Shown one piece after another: positions 42,859-50,518 of a DNA stretch of 64,000 nucleotides (the stretch's first letter is position 1; each line of letters opens with the position of its first letter). The position numbers and the translations under genes are program-made. The notes under the pieces are model-generated. The model worked only from the letters and a program-made list of their open reading frames with translations, had not been told where the DNA came from and made no database searches. The stretch is taken from NCBI RefSeq assembly GCF_020907245.1, contig NZ_JAJJWH010000011.1, positions 62,001 to 126,000 of the forward strand, read 5' to 3'. The DNA is from Pontibacter harenae (GTDB taxonomy: Bacteria > Bacteroidota > Bacteroidia > Cytophagales > Hymenobacteraceae).

Positions 42859-44391
42859 CTATACAAACGCCATAAAGATAAGGCGCAGGCTCATCACAAT
42901 AACAACCAAACCTACGATAATCATCATAGTTTTGATAGGCAACCTCCTGGCAAGCATAGCACCAAGCGGAGCCGAAATTGTTCCACCTAACACCAGACCC
43001 AGTATAACCTGCCAATGCGAAAGTCCTGTCAGTGAAATAAAGGTAATAGAACTGGCGATAGAGACAAAGAATTCCGCCAGGTTAACCGAACCGATGGTGT
43101 ACATTGGGTGACGACCTTTGGCAATAAGCGTAGAAGAAACAATCGGCCCCCAGCCACCACCACCAATGGCATCAAAGAAACCACCAGCGGTCGCTAAAGG
43201 TCCCAGCCTTTTGATCGGGCTCTTCTTTACCCTCTTACGGAGCGTTTTTCGGATAATCAGAATACCCAGGAACAACGTATAGCAGGCTACAATCGGCTTG
43301 ATGATGTAAAGGTATTCCTCTAAGGCAAAAAGCATGTATGCCCCAACTATGGCTCCCAGTATACCAGGTATCAGCAGCGACTTGAAAAGCTTGCTGTTCA
43401 CATTGCCGAACTTGAGGTGCATCAGGCCTGAAGCGCCCGAGGTGAAGATTTCGGAAGCGTGAACGCTGGCACTTGCAAAAACAGGGCTCACGCCGAAACT
43501 CAGCAGAAAAGTAGTCGCACTCACACCATAAGCCATTCCCAGTGCACCATCTATCAACTGCGCCACAAAACCAGCTGCAATATATACCAGTATCTCCGAA
43601 TCAATTTCATAGAAACGATCCAGCGCATAATTTCCGATAGTCTCGAACGGAATGTAGCTGAACAGCAGGTGGCCAGTTATCATTAAAGCCAGCGCAGCCA
43701 AACTAATCAGCAGTGTCCATTTCACACTGAACCGCTTCCTAGGCTTAGGCTTCGCCTCTACTGGCGCTACCATCGTTTGGGTAATCTCGTTCAGCTTTTT
43801 TACTTTGAAAGCAAAATCGCCTGCCAGTCCTGCACGTATCTGCGTCAGGTTATCCAGCACCTGCTCTATCTCCTCAGGAAAAGTCTCGTTCAGCGTTTCT
43901 TTGATGCGCTTGGCAACTGTCGGGGATTTACCGTTGGTAGAAATAGCTAGCTTCAGGCTGCCCTTCTGCACAATAGAACCCAAATAAAAATCGCATTGCA
44001 GCGGTGTGTCGGCTACGTTAGTGAGTATTTTCTTGGCTTTTGCCAGAGCTTTAACCCTAATGTTTACTTCGTGGTCGTCGGTTGCAACCAGTACAATATC
44101 TTTGTCCTGCAGGTCCTCTTCTTGAAACTCCCGCTGTACCAATACTAAACCAGGGTGCTTGGCCGTCAGAGCAAAAATCTCTTCCTTAATAAGAGGGGCA
44201 ACTACTGTAACAGCAGCTTTGGGGCTATTACCTAGTACAGCAGTTAATTTCTCAAGCCCTACATTACCACCACCCACAACCAGAGTCTGCAATTCTTCTA
44301 GCTTCAGAAAAACAGGGAACAGCGGGTTAAACTGCTGTTTGGGTTCAGCAGCGGCAGGTTGAACGGTTGATATTTGTTGCGTAGTAGTCAT
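42859..44391 (-). CDS. Precorrin-2 dehydrogenase (siroheme) - TSUP/TauE permease fusion
   Basis: The 510-residue product has two unrelated halves. Residues about 20-190 are the CysG N-terminal / Met8-like precorrin-2 dehydrogenase: the Rossmann motif GGGNVG at 40-45, VATDDHEVN, and ISTNGKSPTVAKRIKETL in the dimerisation part. After a basic linker (about 211-222), residues about 224-510 are a TauE/SafE (TSUP) membrane permease with about 8-9 helices (GALGMAYGVSATTFLLSFGV; GGGGWGPIVSSTLI). It would link siroheme formation, needed by the neighbouring sulfite reductase, to transport of sulfate, sulfite or an organosulfonate at the inner membrane. The gene lies 171 bp downstream of the sulfite reductase, after a terminator-like hairpin. 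Confidence 0.88.
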   Translation of the reverse strand: MTTTQQISTVQPAAAEPKQQFNPLFPVFLKLEELQTLVVGGGNVGLEKLTAVLGNSPKAAVTVVAPLIKEEIFALTAKHPGLVLVQREFQEEDLQDKDIVLVATDDHEVNIRVKALAKAKKILTNVADTPLQCDFYLGSIVQKGSLKLAISTNGKSPTVAKRIKETLNETFPEEIEQVLDNLTQIRAGLAGDFAFKVKKLNEITQTMVAPVEAKPKPRKRFSVKWTLLISLAALALMITGHLLFSYIPFETIGNYALDRFYEIDSEILVYIAAGFVAQLIDGALGMAYGVSATTFLLSFGVSPVFASASVHASEIFTSGASGLMHLKFGNVNSKLFKSLLIPGILGAIVGAYMLFALEEYLYIIKPIVACYTLFLGILIIRKTLRKRVKKSPIKRLGPLATAGGFFDAIGGGGWGPIVSSTLIAKGRHPMYTIGSVNLAEFFVSIASSITFISLTGLSHWQVILGLVLGGTISAPLGAMLARRLPIKTMMIIVGLVVIVMSLRLIFMAFV

Positions 44392-44444
44392 TCTTTAAGT
44401 ATTAATCGGCCACTAGTATTATCATTTCTAAAAACTATACAGCC

Positions 44445-44484
44445 AAAAAAAGGGCGAATCACAGCATAGACTGAACTCCGCCCT
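44445..44484 (-). terminator. Intrinsic terminator after sulfite reductase
   Basis: On the minus strand AGGGCG and CGCCCT (44479-44484 with 44451-44456) enclose a partly paired loop and are followed by a run of seven T. It may partly separate the sulfite reductase from the downstream fusion gene. Confidence 0.65.
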
Positions 44485-44562
44485 CATTGATTAGAATGAT
44501 AAAGTAGCTGAACAACTGAAAGAGATAATCTGCAATCAATCATTCAGCTACCTCATATCATT

Positions 44563-46695
44563 TTATGCTTCGTACTTAAGCGGTTGTGGTGCTGGTTTGC
44601 CCAGTTCCTCTTGTCTGTATCTGCTTGCCTCGTGCAGGAACAACTGCGACTGGCTCAGGTACTCTTTTGCAAACGCATCGGTAGGCTCGTTTTGGTTTAG
44701 CTGCAGCACAACGCTCTTGAAGTCAGGCTCAAACTTAAAGATACCTTCCGCTACATAATTTGTATCAAAGTCGTTGATGATGCCGCTCTGCGTGTTACAC
44801 TTCACGTTTTTGTCAAGCAACAACGCTTTTGCTGTGCTGATGAAAGCAGTATAGCTGTGGTAAATCGCATCGGCAAAACGCTTATCTGCAAAGGCTTCTT
44901 CTGCCCACTCCAGCTTCTCATCTGATTCAAACAATAGCGTAGCAACCAGGTCAATCATTACACCCGCACACTCGCCTACACCAATTGCTGTAGCAAACTC
45001 CTCTTGGTGGCCCCAGTCAACGAAGTCTTCTGGTGCAAGGGTAGTCAGGTCTGCCAACGGCTTTAACAGTTGGTAGAAGTGGTCTTTGCCTTGTCTGTCG
45101 TAATAGGCATAGAACTTCTCGCCTTCCTGCTTGTTCTCGTTATAGTCGTTGATCACGTAGCGCAGCACATCTATACCTCGCTTGCTTGGAACCTTGATCA
45201 CTTTGTTCGCGATGCGGCCTTCGCCATTGCCCAGCGTACCGCCGCCAACCAACACCTGCAGTGCTGGCAACACGTTTTTACCGTTCTTGATAGAAGAACC
45301 GTGGAAACCCAAATCTGCCATACCATGTTGACCGCAGGAGTTCATACAGCCACTGATCTTGATTTTAATGTCGCGGTTAAACAGCAACTCAGGATACTCC
45401 TGTACCACCACGTTCTCCAGCACTTTTGTAAAGTTGGTGCTGTTAGAGATACCCAGGTTACAAGTATCAGTACCAGGGCAAGTCGTGATGTCAGCCACGC
45501 TGTTGAAGCCAGGCTCTGCCAAACCAAGTACATCCAACTCAGCAAAAACGTAAGGCAACGCCTCTTCTCTTACACATTTCAGCAACAGGTTTTGGCTCTG
45601 CGTTACACGTAGTTCGTCGGCTGCAAAGTTTTTCACCAACGGTGCCAGTTTTCTGGCTGTCACGCTGCTGATGTCGCCAATCGGAATTTTAAGGTAAACA
45701 CCATAGTAGCCTTCCTGCTTCTGCTTGAATACATTCGTTTTCAGCCAAGTGTTATACTTATCGGTATCCTCAATTATATAATCAGGAATTTCCTGTGGCG
45801 CAGGGATAGCAGGTGTATAGTCTTTTGTTTTATCAACCTGGAAAGAGTGTACTTTAAAAGCTTTCGCCTCCTCTTCTACTAAGCGCATCACTTCTTCTTT
45901 CCCGAATTTGTTCATCAGGTACTTGAAACGAGCTTTGTTACGGTTGTTGCGTTCGCCGTAGCGATCGAAGATGCGGATTACACCTTCCATGAAAGGTATA
46001 AACTGGTCTTCTGGCAGGAACTCGTAAGCCACCTCGGCCAGCACAGGCTGTGCGCCCAAACCGCCGCCAAGCATTACTTTAAAGCCACGCTCTAGTTTGC
46101 CATTCACTTCACGCACTTTGGCAATGTAGCCAATATCGTGCATGTAGGCCATGGCAGTGTCGCTGTCGCTTGAGGAGAAGGAAACCTTAAACTTACGGCC
46201 CATGTCCTGGCAAATCGGGTTACGCAGGAAATATTCGAAGGCTGCATCGGCATAAGGCGACACGTCGAAAGGCTCATTCGGGTCTACACCTGCCTCTGGC
46301 GAAGCTGTGATGTTACGCACAGTGTTACCGCAGGCCTCACGCAGTGTAATATCGTCCTGCTCCAGTTTTGCCCACAATTCAGGTGTTCTGTCCAGGCTCA
46401 CAAAGTGAATCTGTATGTCCTGGCGCGTAGTCAGGTGCAGGTTACCTGTTGAGTATTCGTCTGAAATATCTGAAATTCTGAGCAACTGCTTTGTGGTCAG
46501 TCTGCCAAAAGGGAGCTTGATGCGCACCATCTGCACCCCTTGCTGGCGCTGTCCGTAAACACCGCGAGCCAGGCGCAGGCTCTTGAATTTATCTTCTTGT
46601 AATTTACCCTCGCGGAAAAGACGAATCTTTCGCTCCAGGTCAATTATATCTTTCTCTACCAGAGGATTTTCTAATTCAGTTCTAAAACTTTGCAT
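44563..46695 (-). CDS. HEPN-tailed nitrite/sulfite reductase (siroheme, ferredoxin type)
   Basis: The 710-residue protein has the duplicated siroheme reductase fold: two ferrodoxin-like/NIR-SIR units (MVRIKLPFGRLTTKQL; YYGVYLKIPIGDISS). The [4Fe-4S]-siroheme cysteines are Cys406, Cys412, Cys450 and Cys454 (TTCPGTDTC and GCMNSCGQH). A C-terminal extension of about 130 residues (from about 570; SYTAFISTAKALLL) matches the HEPN tail seen in Bacteroidota members. Context (CysH, CysDN, SAM riboswitch, cysteine leader) says sulfite is the substrate, although nitrite reduction is chemically possible. It is the first structural gene behind the 47009-47232 control module. Confidence 0.9.
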   Translation of the reverse strand: MQSFRTELENPLVEKDIIDLERKIRLFREGKLQEDKFKSLRLARGVYGQRQQGVQMVRIKLPFGRLTTKQLLRISDISDEYSTGNLHLTTRQDIQIHFVSLDRTPELWAKLEQDDITLREACGNTVRNITASPEAGVDPNEPFDVSPYADAAFEYFLRNPICQDMGRKFKVSFSSSDSDTAMAYMHDIGYIAKVREVNGKLERGFKVMLGGGLGAQPVLAEVAYEFLPEDQFIPFMEGVIRIFDRYGERNNRNKARFKYLMNKFGKEEVMRLVEEEAKAFKVHSFQVDKTKDYTPAIPAPQEIPDYIIEDTDKYNTWLKTNVFKQKQEGYYGVYLKIPIGDISSVTARKLAPLVKNFAADELRVTQSQNLLLKCVREEALPYVFAELDVLGLAEPGFNSVADITTCPGTDTCNLGISNSTNFTKVLENVVVQEYPELLFNRDIKIKISGCMNSCGQHGMADLGFHGSSIKNGKNVLPALQVLVGGGTLGNGEGRIANKVIKVPSKRGIDVLRYVINDYNENKQEGEKFYAYYDRQGKDHFYQLLKPLADLTTLAPEDFVDWGHQEEFATAIGVGECAGVMIDLVATLLFESDEKLEWAEEAFADKRFADAIYHSYTAFISTAKALLLDKNVKCNTQSGIINDFDTNYVAEGIFKFEPDFKSVVLQLNQNEPTDAFAKEYLSQSQLFLHEASRYRQEELGKPAPQPLKYEA

Positions 46696-47008
46696 TGTTA
46701 TTTAAATAAAGTCTGGATCTATAGTTTAATTACCTGATATCGCCCTAACAGCACATCAGGTACAATTATATATTAACAGCTACACGCCCTGTAAAAACAC
46801 GAGGAGCATGAGTAAGGTATAAAAAGGAAGTAAAACAATTTATTATAATATACATGGGCTGTTGCTTGTTCACCTTGCTTTGTTCTGGTACCGCTAATAT
46901 GGCGCTGCAAAATGCTTGGTGTGGGTGATCTAGTTTGAAACTGGTTATGTCTGGCTGTCTCAGTACTTATAATTAAACGCGACAACAGACCGTGAGGAAA
47001 TTACTTCC
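46696..47008. other. Long leader region between polycysteine ORF and sulfite reductase
   Basis: The 313-nt untranslated stretch of the minus-strand transcript should hold the switchable part of the leader. A segment at 46857-46870 has the plus-strand sequence GGCTGTTGCTTGTT, so the mRNA there is complementary, with one bulge, to part of the cysteine-codon run. A TTG-initiated open frame (46773-46985) happens to end with four cysteines in its last 11 residues. No classical stem plus T-run terminator was found by eye. Confidence 0.45.
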
Positions 47009-47125
47009 TTAACAACAGCAACAACAGCATGTAAGGTATCCTGTGGCAGGAAGTGCCACGGATAAACGAGTAGAGGTTGGTAACCCTGTGATGTATATGG
47101 AGCCTCTTGAGTTGTTCATGGTCAT
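47009..47125 (-). CDS. Polycysteine leader peptide of the sulfite reductase operon
   Basis: This 38-codon ORF starts at an ATG 4 nt after the riboswitch P1 helix (a second in-frame ATG is at 47119). It ends with six consecutive cysteine codons (TGC TGT TGT TGC TGT TGT) directly before TAA. Apart from the cysteine run, its sequence (MTMNNSRGSIYITG...) is unlike the cysH leader, as expected if only the codon run is selected. By analogy with amino-acid leader peptides, including polycysteine leaders known from mycobacteria, ribosome stalling on these codons would report cysteine supply and allow expression of the sulfite reductase 313 nt downstream. Confidence 0.83.
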   Translation of the reverse strand: MTMNNSRGSIYITGLPTSTRLSVALPATGYLTCCCCCC

Positions 47126-47128
47126 TTT

Positions 47129-47232
47129 ATTTATATTCCCCGAAATTGGTTTGGGCAGGAGTTGGCACCTTTCCAAAGGATGGTTGCCAGAGGGTCGCGG
47201 AGCCTGTTCTCTCGTCTCTTCTTTATAAATTT
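47129..47232 (-). ncRNA. SAM-I (S-box) riboswitch upstream of sulfite reductase
   Basis: On the minus strand the P1 arms are AAATTTATA (47232-47224) and TATAAAT (47135-47129). Between them are the core words AGAAGAGACGAGAGA, GGCTCC, CCTCTGGCAACC and GGTGCCAACTCCT, matching the copy at 37131-37234 in order and spacing. The apical parts differ, as in independently evolving riboswitches. The leader ATG begins 4 nt after P1, so SAM-stabilised P1 would lie against the leader start codon. Confidence 0.88.
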
Positions 47233-47260
47233 ACCGCTGCTAGGCGATAGTATTAAGTTG

Positions 47261-47268
47261 CAAAATTA
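47261..47268 (-). promoter_or_regulatory. Promoter of the sulfite reductase operon
   Basis: The minus strand reads TAATTTTG, an exact TAnnTTTG match 29 bp before the riboswitch. It is directly abutted upstream by the palindrome at 47270-47287. Confidence 0.6.
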
Positions 47269-47269
47269 T

Positions 47270-47287
47270 AAATAACGTTCGTTATTT
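47270..47287. promoter_or_regulatory. 18-bp palindrome in the sulfite reductase promoter
   Basis: AAATAACG-tt-CGTTATTT is a perfect inverted repeat lying in the spacer between the -7 word (47261-47268) and the expected -33 position. A protein bound there would block the promoter. No equivalent is seen before cysH. The regulator is unknown. Confidence 0.5.
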
Positions 47288-47619
47288 CCTACCAATAATA
47301 CAGCTAAATAGTTCCTTTGCCATCCTACTGTAAATAAACGTAAAGCCGCAGCTATAGTTTAAGGTATAAAATACCACCTAAAACCCACTCTCTGGCTAAG
47401 CTTTGCAATCGCTGCTTTCAGCATATTTTCCGCTTTTAAAGATCAAAACGCCAATTCTCACGACGAACGGCTGATAGTCTTCTTCTGCCTATTCATATAG
47501 AAAAGCCCTGCTTTGGTATAATCTGTTTTAGCAGCTAAAAAATGCTCTCTTACTTTGTAATGTGGAGCATAATCAAGCCTCCAAATTAAATTGAAAATCA
47601 CGACTTATACCTCTAAACT
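47288..47619. other. Divergent intergenic region before the TonB-type receptor
   Basis: This stretch of just over 330 bp has no gene. A CTTACTTTG word at 47549-47557, about 60 bp before the receptor start, is a near match to the -7 consensus and resembles the one before the lipoprotein at 11125. No riboswitch or repeat is seen. Confidence 0.35.
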
Positions 47620-50133
47620 ATGAAAAAGCAATTACTTCTAATCTTGCTAGGGCTGGCAACCGCGCCTGCATTTGCCCAAGCTCCTGCTCCCCGCCAGGGG
47701 CAGCCTGCACAGCAGCAGAGCGCTGTAGCTGTAGCACCCAAAGGCAATGCAACAGTAAGTGGCATCATATTGGATGCCGAAACAAAAAAACCAGTTGAGT
47801 TTGCTACGGTGGCACTCATCAGTGTGAGCACAGGCAAACCAGTAGACGGCACCATGGCCGACGATAAAGGTAAATTCACCATAAATAAAGTAGCAGCAGG
47901 CAAGTATAAATTACAGGTCTCTTTTCTGGGATATCAACAGCAGGTTGTAGAGAATGTAGATGTTGCCGCTGATAATGCCAATGTAAACCTCGGCACTGTT
48001 TCTTTGGCTTCTGATGCCAAAAAATTGAGCGAAGTGGTGGTAACAGGCGAAAGGCCACTGGTAGAAGAACAGATAGACCGTACGGTTTATAATGCTGAAA
48101 AAGACATAACCAACGCTGGAGGCAATGCCGCCGATGTGCTGCAAAAGGTTCCTTCCCTTTCTTTGGATAACGATGGTAACGTGCAGCTCCGCGGAAGTTC
48201 TAACGTGCGTGTGCTTATCAACAACAAGCCATCAGCAATTATGGCTGGTAACATAGCCGATGCACTAAAGCAAATTCCAGCAGATCAGATCAAGTCTGTG
48301 GAAGTAATTACCAGCCCATCTGCCAAGTACGATGCTGAGGGCACGGCTGGTATTATCAACATCATCACGAAGAAAGATGGAGGCTTACAGGGTGTAACAG
48401 GTTCTGTTTCATTAACTGGTGGTACGCGCAGCAGCAACGGTAACGCCAACCTGAATGTCAGACGTGGAAAGCTAGGTATTAACGGCACCTTCGGCGGAAA
48501 CATGTTCTACAACAAAGGTAGCATGAGCAATACCATTACTTCTTTTGATAACATCACTACGCCTCAAGACGAAAGTTCTTACAGCTTCCAGAGCGGTGAT
48601 ACTCGCATAAACGGTGCTTTTATGAACGGCCAGTTGGGGTTTGATTATGATATTACGCCAAAAAATAACCTGTCTGGTGGCATCCGTACAAACGGCGGTC
48701 GGTTCCGTATGCGCAATAACCAGGAAGCCCATGCAACTGGTTTTCAGAGTTACGATTTCCTGAACAGGATAAAGAACCGCACGCAGCGCATTGGCACAGA
48801 CTATAACCTCGACTTTGTACATTCCTTTAAAAAGCCGCAGCAGGAGTTGGCGATACTTTCGCTTTACTCTGTTACAAACGCTGACAATAAAATTAACCAG
48901 GAGTACTACAACGAGGGTGAAGAACCATTCCAGCAGATTCATAACACAAACGAGAACATCAACAAAGAATTAACTTTTCAGGTTGATTATACCCACCCTT
49001 TCGCAAACAAAACTATGTTGGAGGTTGGTGTAAAAAACATTTTGCGTGATGTAGAAAGCGATGCTTCTTATATGGAATCTCCCTCTACCAACCCGAGGCC
49101 AGATAACGATTTGTTTTATGAGCAGGATGTATATGCCTCTTACCTGACCTATGGTTTTACGCTAAAGAAAAAGCTTAACGTTAAATTGGGTGGCCGCTAT
49201 GAGTATACGGATGTAAACGCCGACCTGCAGGATGACGAACAGAATTACAGCACCAACTACGATAACTTCATACCTAGTATAGCCTTCTCGTACAACATCA
49301 AGGATAAGCACACTCTGAAGGCAAATTTCACACAACGTATTCAGCGTCCGTCTATGTTTTACCTGAACCCTTACCGTCAGAAGCAAACTTCTAACACCTA
49401 TATGGAGGGTAATCCAACTCTGGATGCAGAACTAACAGACCTGTATGAATTAGGCTACAGCACTTATTTTAAAACAACTTCTTTGAGTGCTTCGCTCTAC
49501 ATGCGCCAGACTGATAATGCCATTGAGCCTTTGGCTACTTTTTTCGAGGATGAAGAAGGAAACCCTGCCACTTTGCTGAGCTTCCAGAACATTGCCAAGA
49601 ACAAGACATATGGCATCAGCTTGTTTGGTAATACTAAACCAACCAATGCCTGGATGATCAGTGGTAGCTCTAACATCTATTATGTCGATTTGAACAGTGC
49701 CTACGCCAGCAACAGCGGTTGGATGTACAACATTAACATGAACACTTCTTATGACTTCGGAAAAGGGTTCAGTGCGCAGTTTAACGGAGGCTTTAACTCC
49801 CAAAGAATCCAGTTGCTTGGAGAGTTTGCTTCGTTCTCCTATCACGGGCTTGCCATCAAAAAAGAACTGTTTGACAAGAAAGGTGGCATCAGCATCGGTT
49901 TGGACAACCCCTTCCGTCAGAATATGCTCATGAAGCACAATATTCAAGCTGCGGCAACACCTAACAACCCGATTGCTTATGAGCAGCACATCCGCATAAA
50001 CAACTACAACCGCGGTGTAAGAATGACCTTTAACTATAACTTCGGTAAAATGGAACAGCAAAAGCCACGCAAGCCGAAAAAGAGCATCCGCAACGACGAC
50101 ACAAAACAAGGTGACGGCAACGGTGTCGGATAA
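47620..50133 (+). CDS. TonB-dependent receptor-like outer-membrane protein (OMP_b-brl_3)
   Basis: The 837-residue product has a Sec signal (about 1-19, cleavage before Q20) and an N-terminal carboxypeptidase-regulatory-like domain (about 44-130; VSGIILDAETKKPVEFATVAL). A plug domain (about 140-250; NAADVLQKVPSLSLDNDGNVQLRG; IKSVEVITSPSAKYDAEGTAGIINI) and a 22-strand-type barrel follow. The conserved PSAKYDAEGTAGIINIITKK motif places it in the outer membrane beta-barrel family 3, which lacks an evident TonB box. The ligand is unknown. Position next to the sulfur genes is suggestive but it is divergently transcribed and has no matching regulatory module. Confidence 0.9.
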   Translation: MKKQLLLILLGLATAPAFAQAPAPRQGQPAQQQSAVAVAPKGNATVSGIILDAETKKPVEFATVALISVSTGKPVDGTMADDKGKFTINKVAAGKYKLQVSFLGYQQQVVENVDVAADNANVNLGTVSLASDAKKLSEVVVTGERPLVEEQIDRTVYNAEKDITNAGGNAADVLQKVPSLSLDNDGNVQLRGSSNVRVLINNKPSAIMAGNIADALKQIPADQIKSVEVITSPSAKYDAEGTAGIINIITKKDGGLQGVTGSVSLTGGTRSSNGNANLNVRRGKLGINGTFGGNMFYNKGSMSNTITSFDNITTPQDESSYSFQSGDTRINGAFMNGQLGFDYDITPKNNLSGGIRTNGGRFRMRNNQEAHATGFQSYDFLNRIKNRTQRIGTDYNLDFVHSFKKPQQELAILSLYSVTNADNKINQEYYNEGEEPFQQIHNTNENINKELTFQVDYTHPFANKTMLEVGVKNILRDVESDASYMESPSTNPRPDNDLFYEQDVYASYLTYGFTLKKKLNVKLGGRYEYTDVNADLQDDEQNYSTNYDNFIPSIAFSYNIKDKHTLKANFTQRIQRPSMFYLNPYRQKQTSNTYMEGNPTLDAELTDLYELGYSTYFKTTSLSASLYMRQTDNAIEPLATFFEDEEGNPATLLSFQNIAKNKTYGISLFGNTKPTNAWMISGSSNIYYVDLNSAYASNSGWMYNINMNTSYDFGKGFSAQFNGGFNSQRIQLLGEFASFSYHGLAIKKELFDKKGGISIGLDNPFRQNMLMKHNIQAAATPNNPIAYEQHIRINNYNRGVRMTFNYNFGKMEQQKPRKPKKSIRNDDTKQGDGNGVG

Positions 50134-50159
50134 TACTCCACCTATAGTTACAGCGTAAA

Positions 50160-50201
50160 AAAAGCAAAGGCCTCTCCATATCAGGAGAGGCCTTTGCTTT
50201 T
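50160..50201 (+). terminator. Terminator after the receptor gene, 18-bp stem
   Basis: Positions 50160-50177 pair perfectly with 50184-50201 around a 6-nt loop; the 3' arm ends in TTTT. It lies 26 bp after the stop codon. Confidence 0.92.
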
Positions 50202-50320
50202 ATATATTATAGAGCGCCTGTAGTTATATCAATTAGTATCCAGCATCTTCCATATCTGTGTAACAAATAAGGTTCACAGTTTCTGCTACAAAATAGAAGG
50301 CTTTTGCTAGGTGCAGCAAC

Positions 50321-50403
50321 GACGATTTTTTGTTTGAGCGTTCAGCGAGTTCAAAATCGTCTTGATTCTTTTGCTTACTTTTCTCATCAAGGAGAAAAGT
50401 AAG
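50321..50403 (+). repeat. Structured dispersed repeat, copy 2
   Basis: GACGATTTT (50321-50329) pairs with AAAATCGTC (50353-50361) around TGTTTGAGCGTTCAGCGAGT, which is identical to copy 1. CTTGAT (50361-50366) is followed by a 12-bp hairpin (50374-50385 with 50392-50403) whose loop is again ATCAAG, complementary to CTTGAT. The second stem has quite different bases from copy 1 yet is perfectly paired. Both copies are preceded by AGGTGCA. The rest of the 50202-50518 spacer shows nothing else recognisable. Confidence 0.75.
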
Positions 50404-50518
50404 GCCATGCCGGCGAGGCAAAAGCCAGCAGAATGCAATGTGCCTCAAAAATTACAGATAGACATAATAGGTTCGTACAAAGTTCTGAGCAATGGAAGCA
50501 CCTTTAAACAAGTTAGTA

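Noticed and set aside
47620-50133. TonB-type receptor as a sulfur-compound importer because of its position
   Set aside because: It is divergently transcribed and has neither the SAM riboswitch nor a cysteine leader; position alone is not enough.
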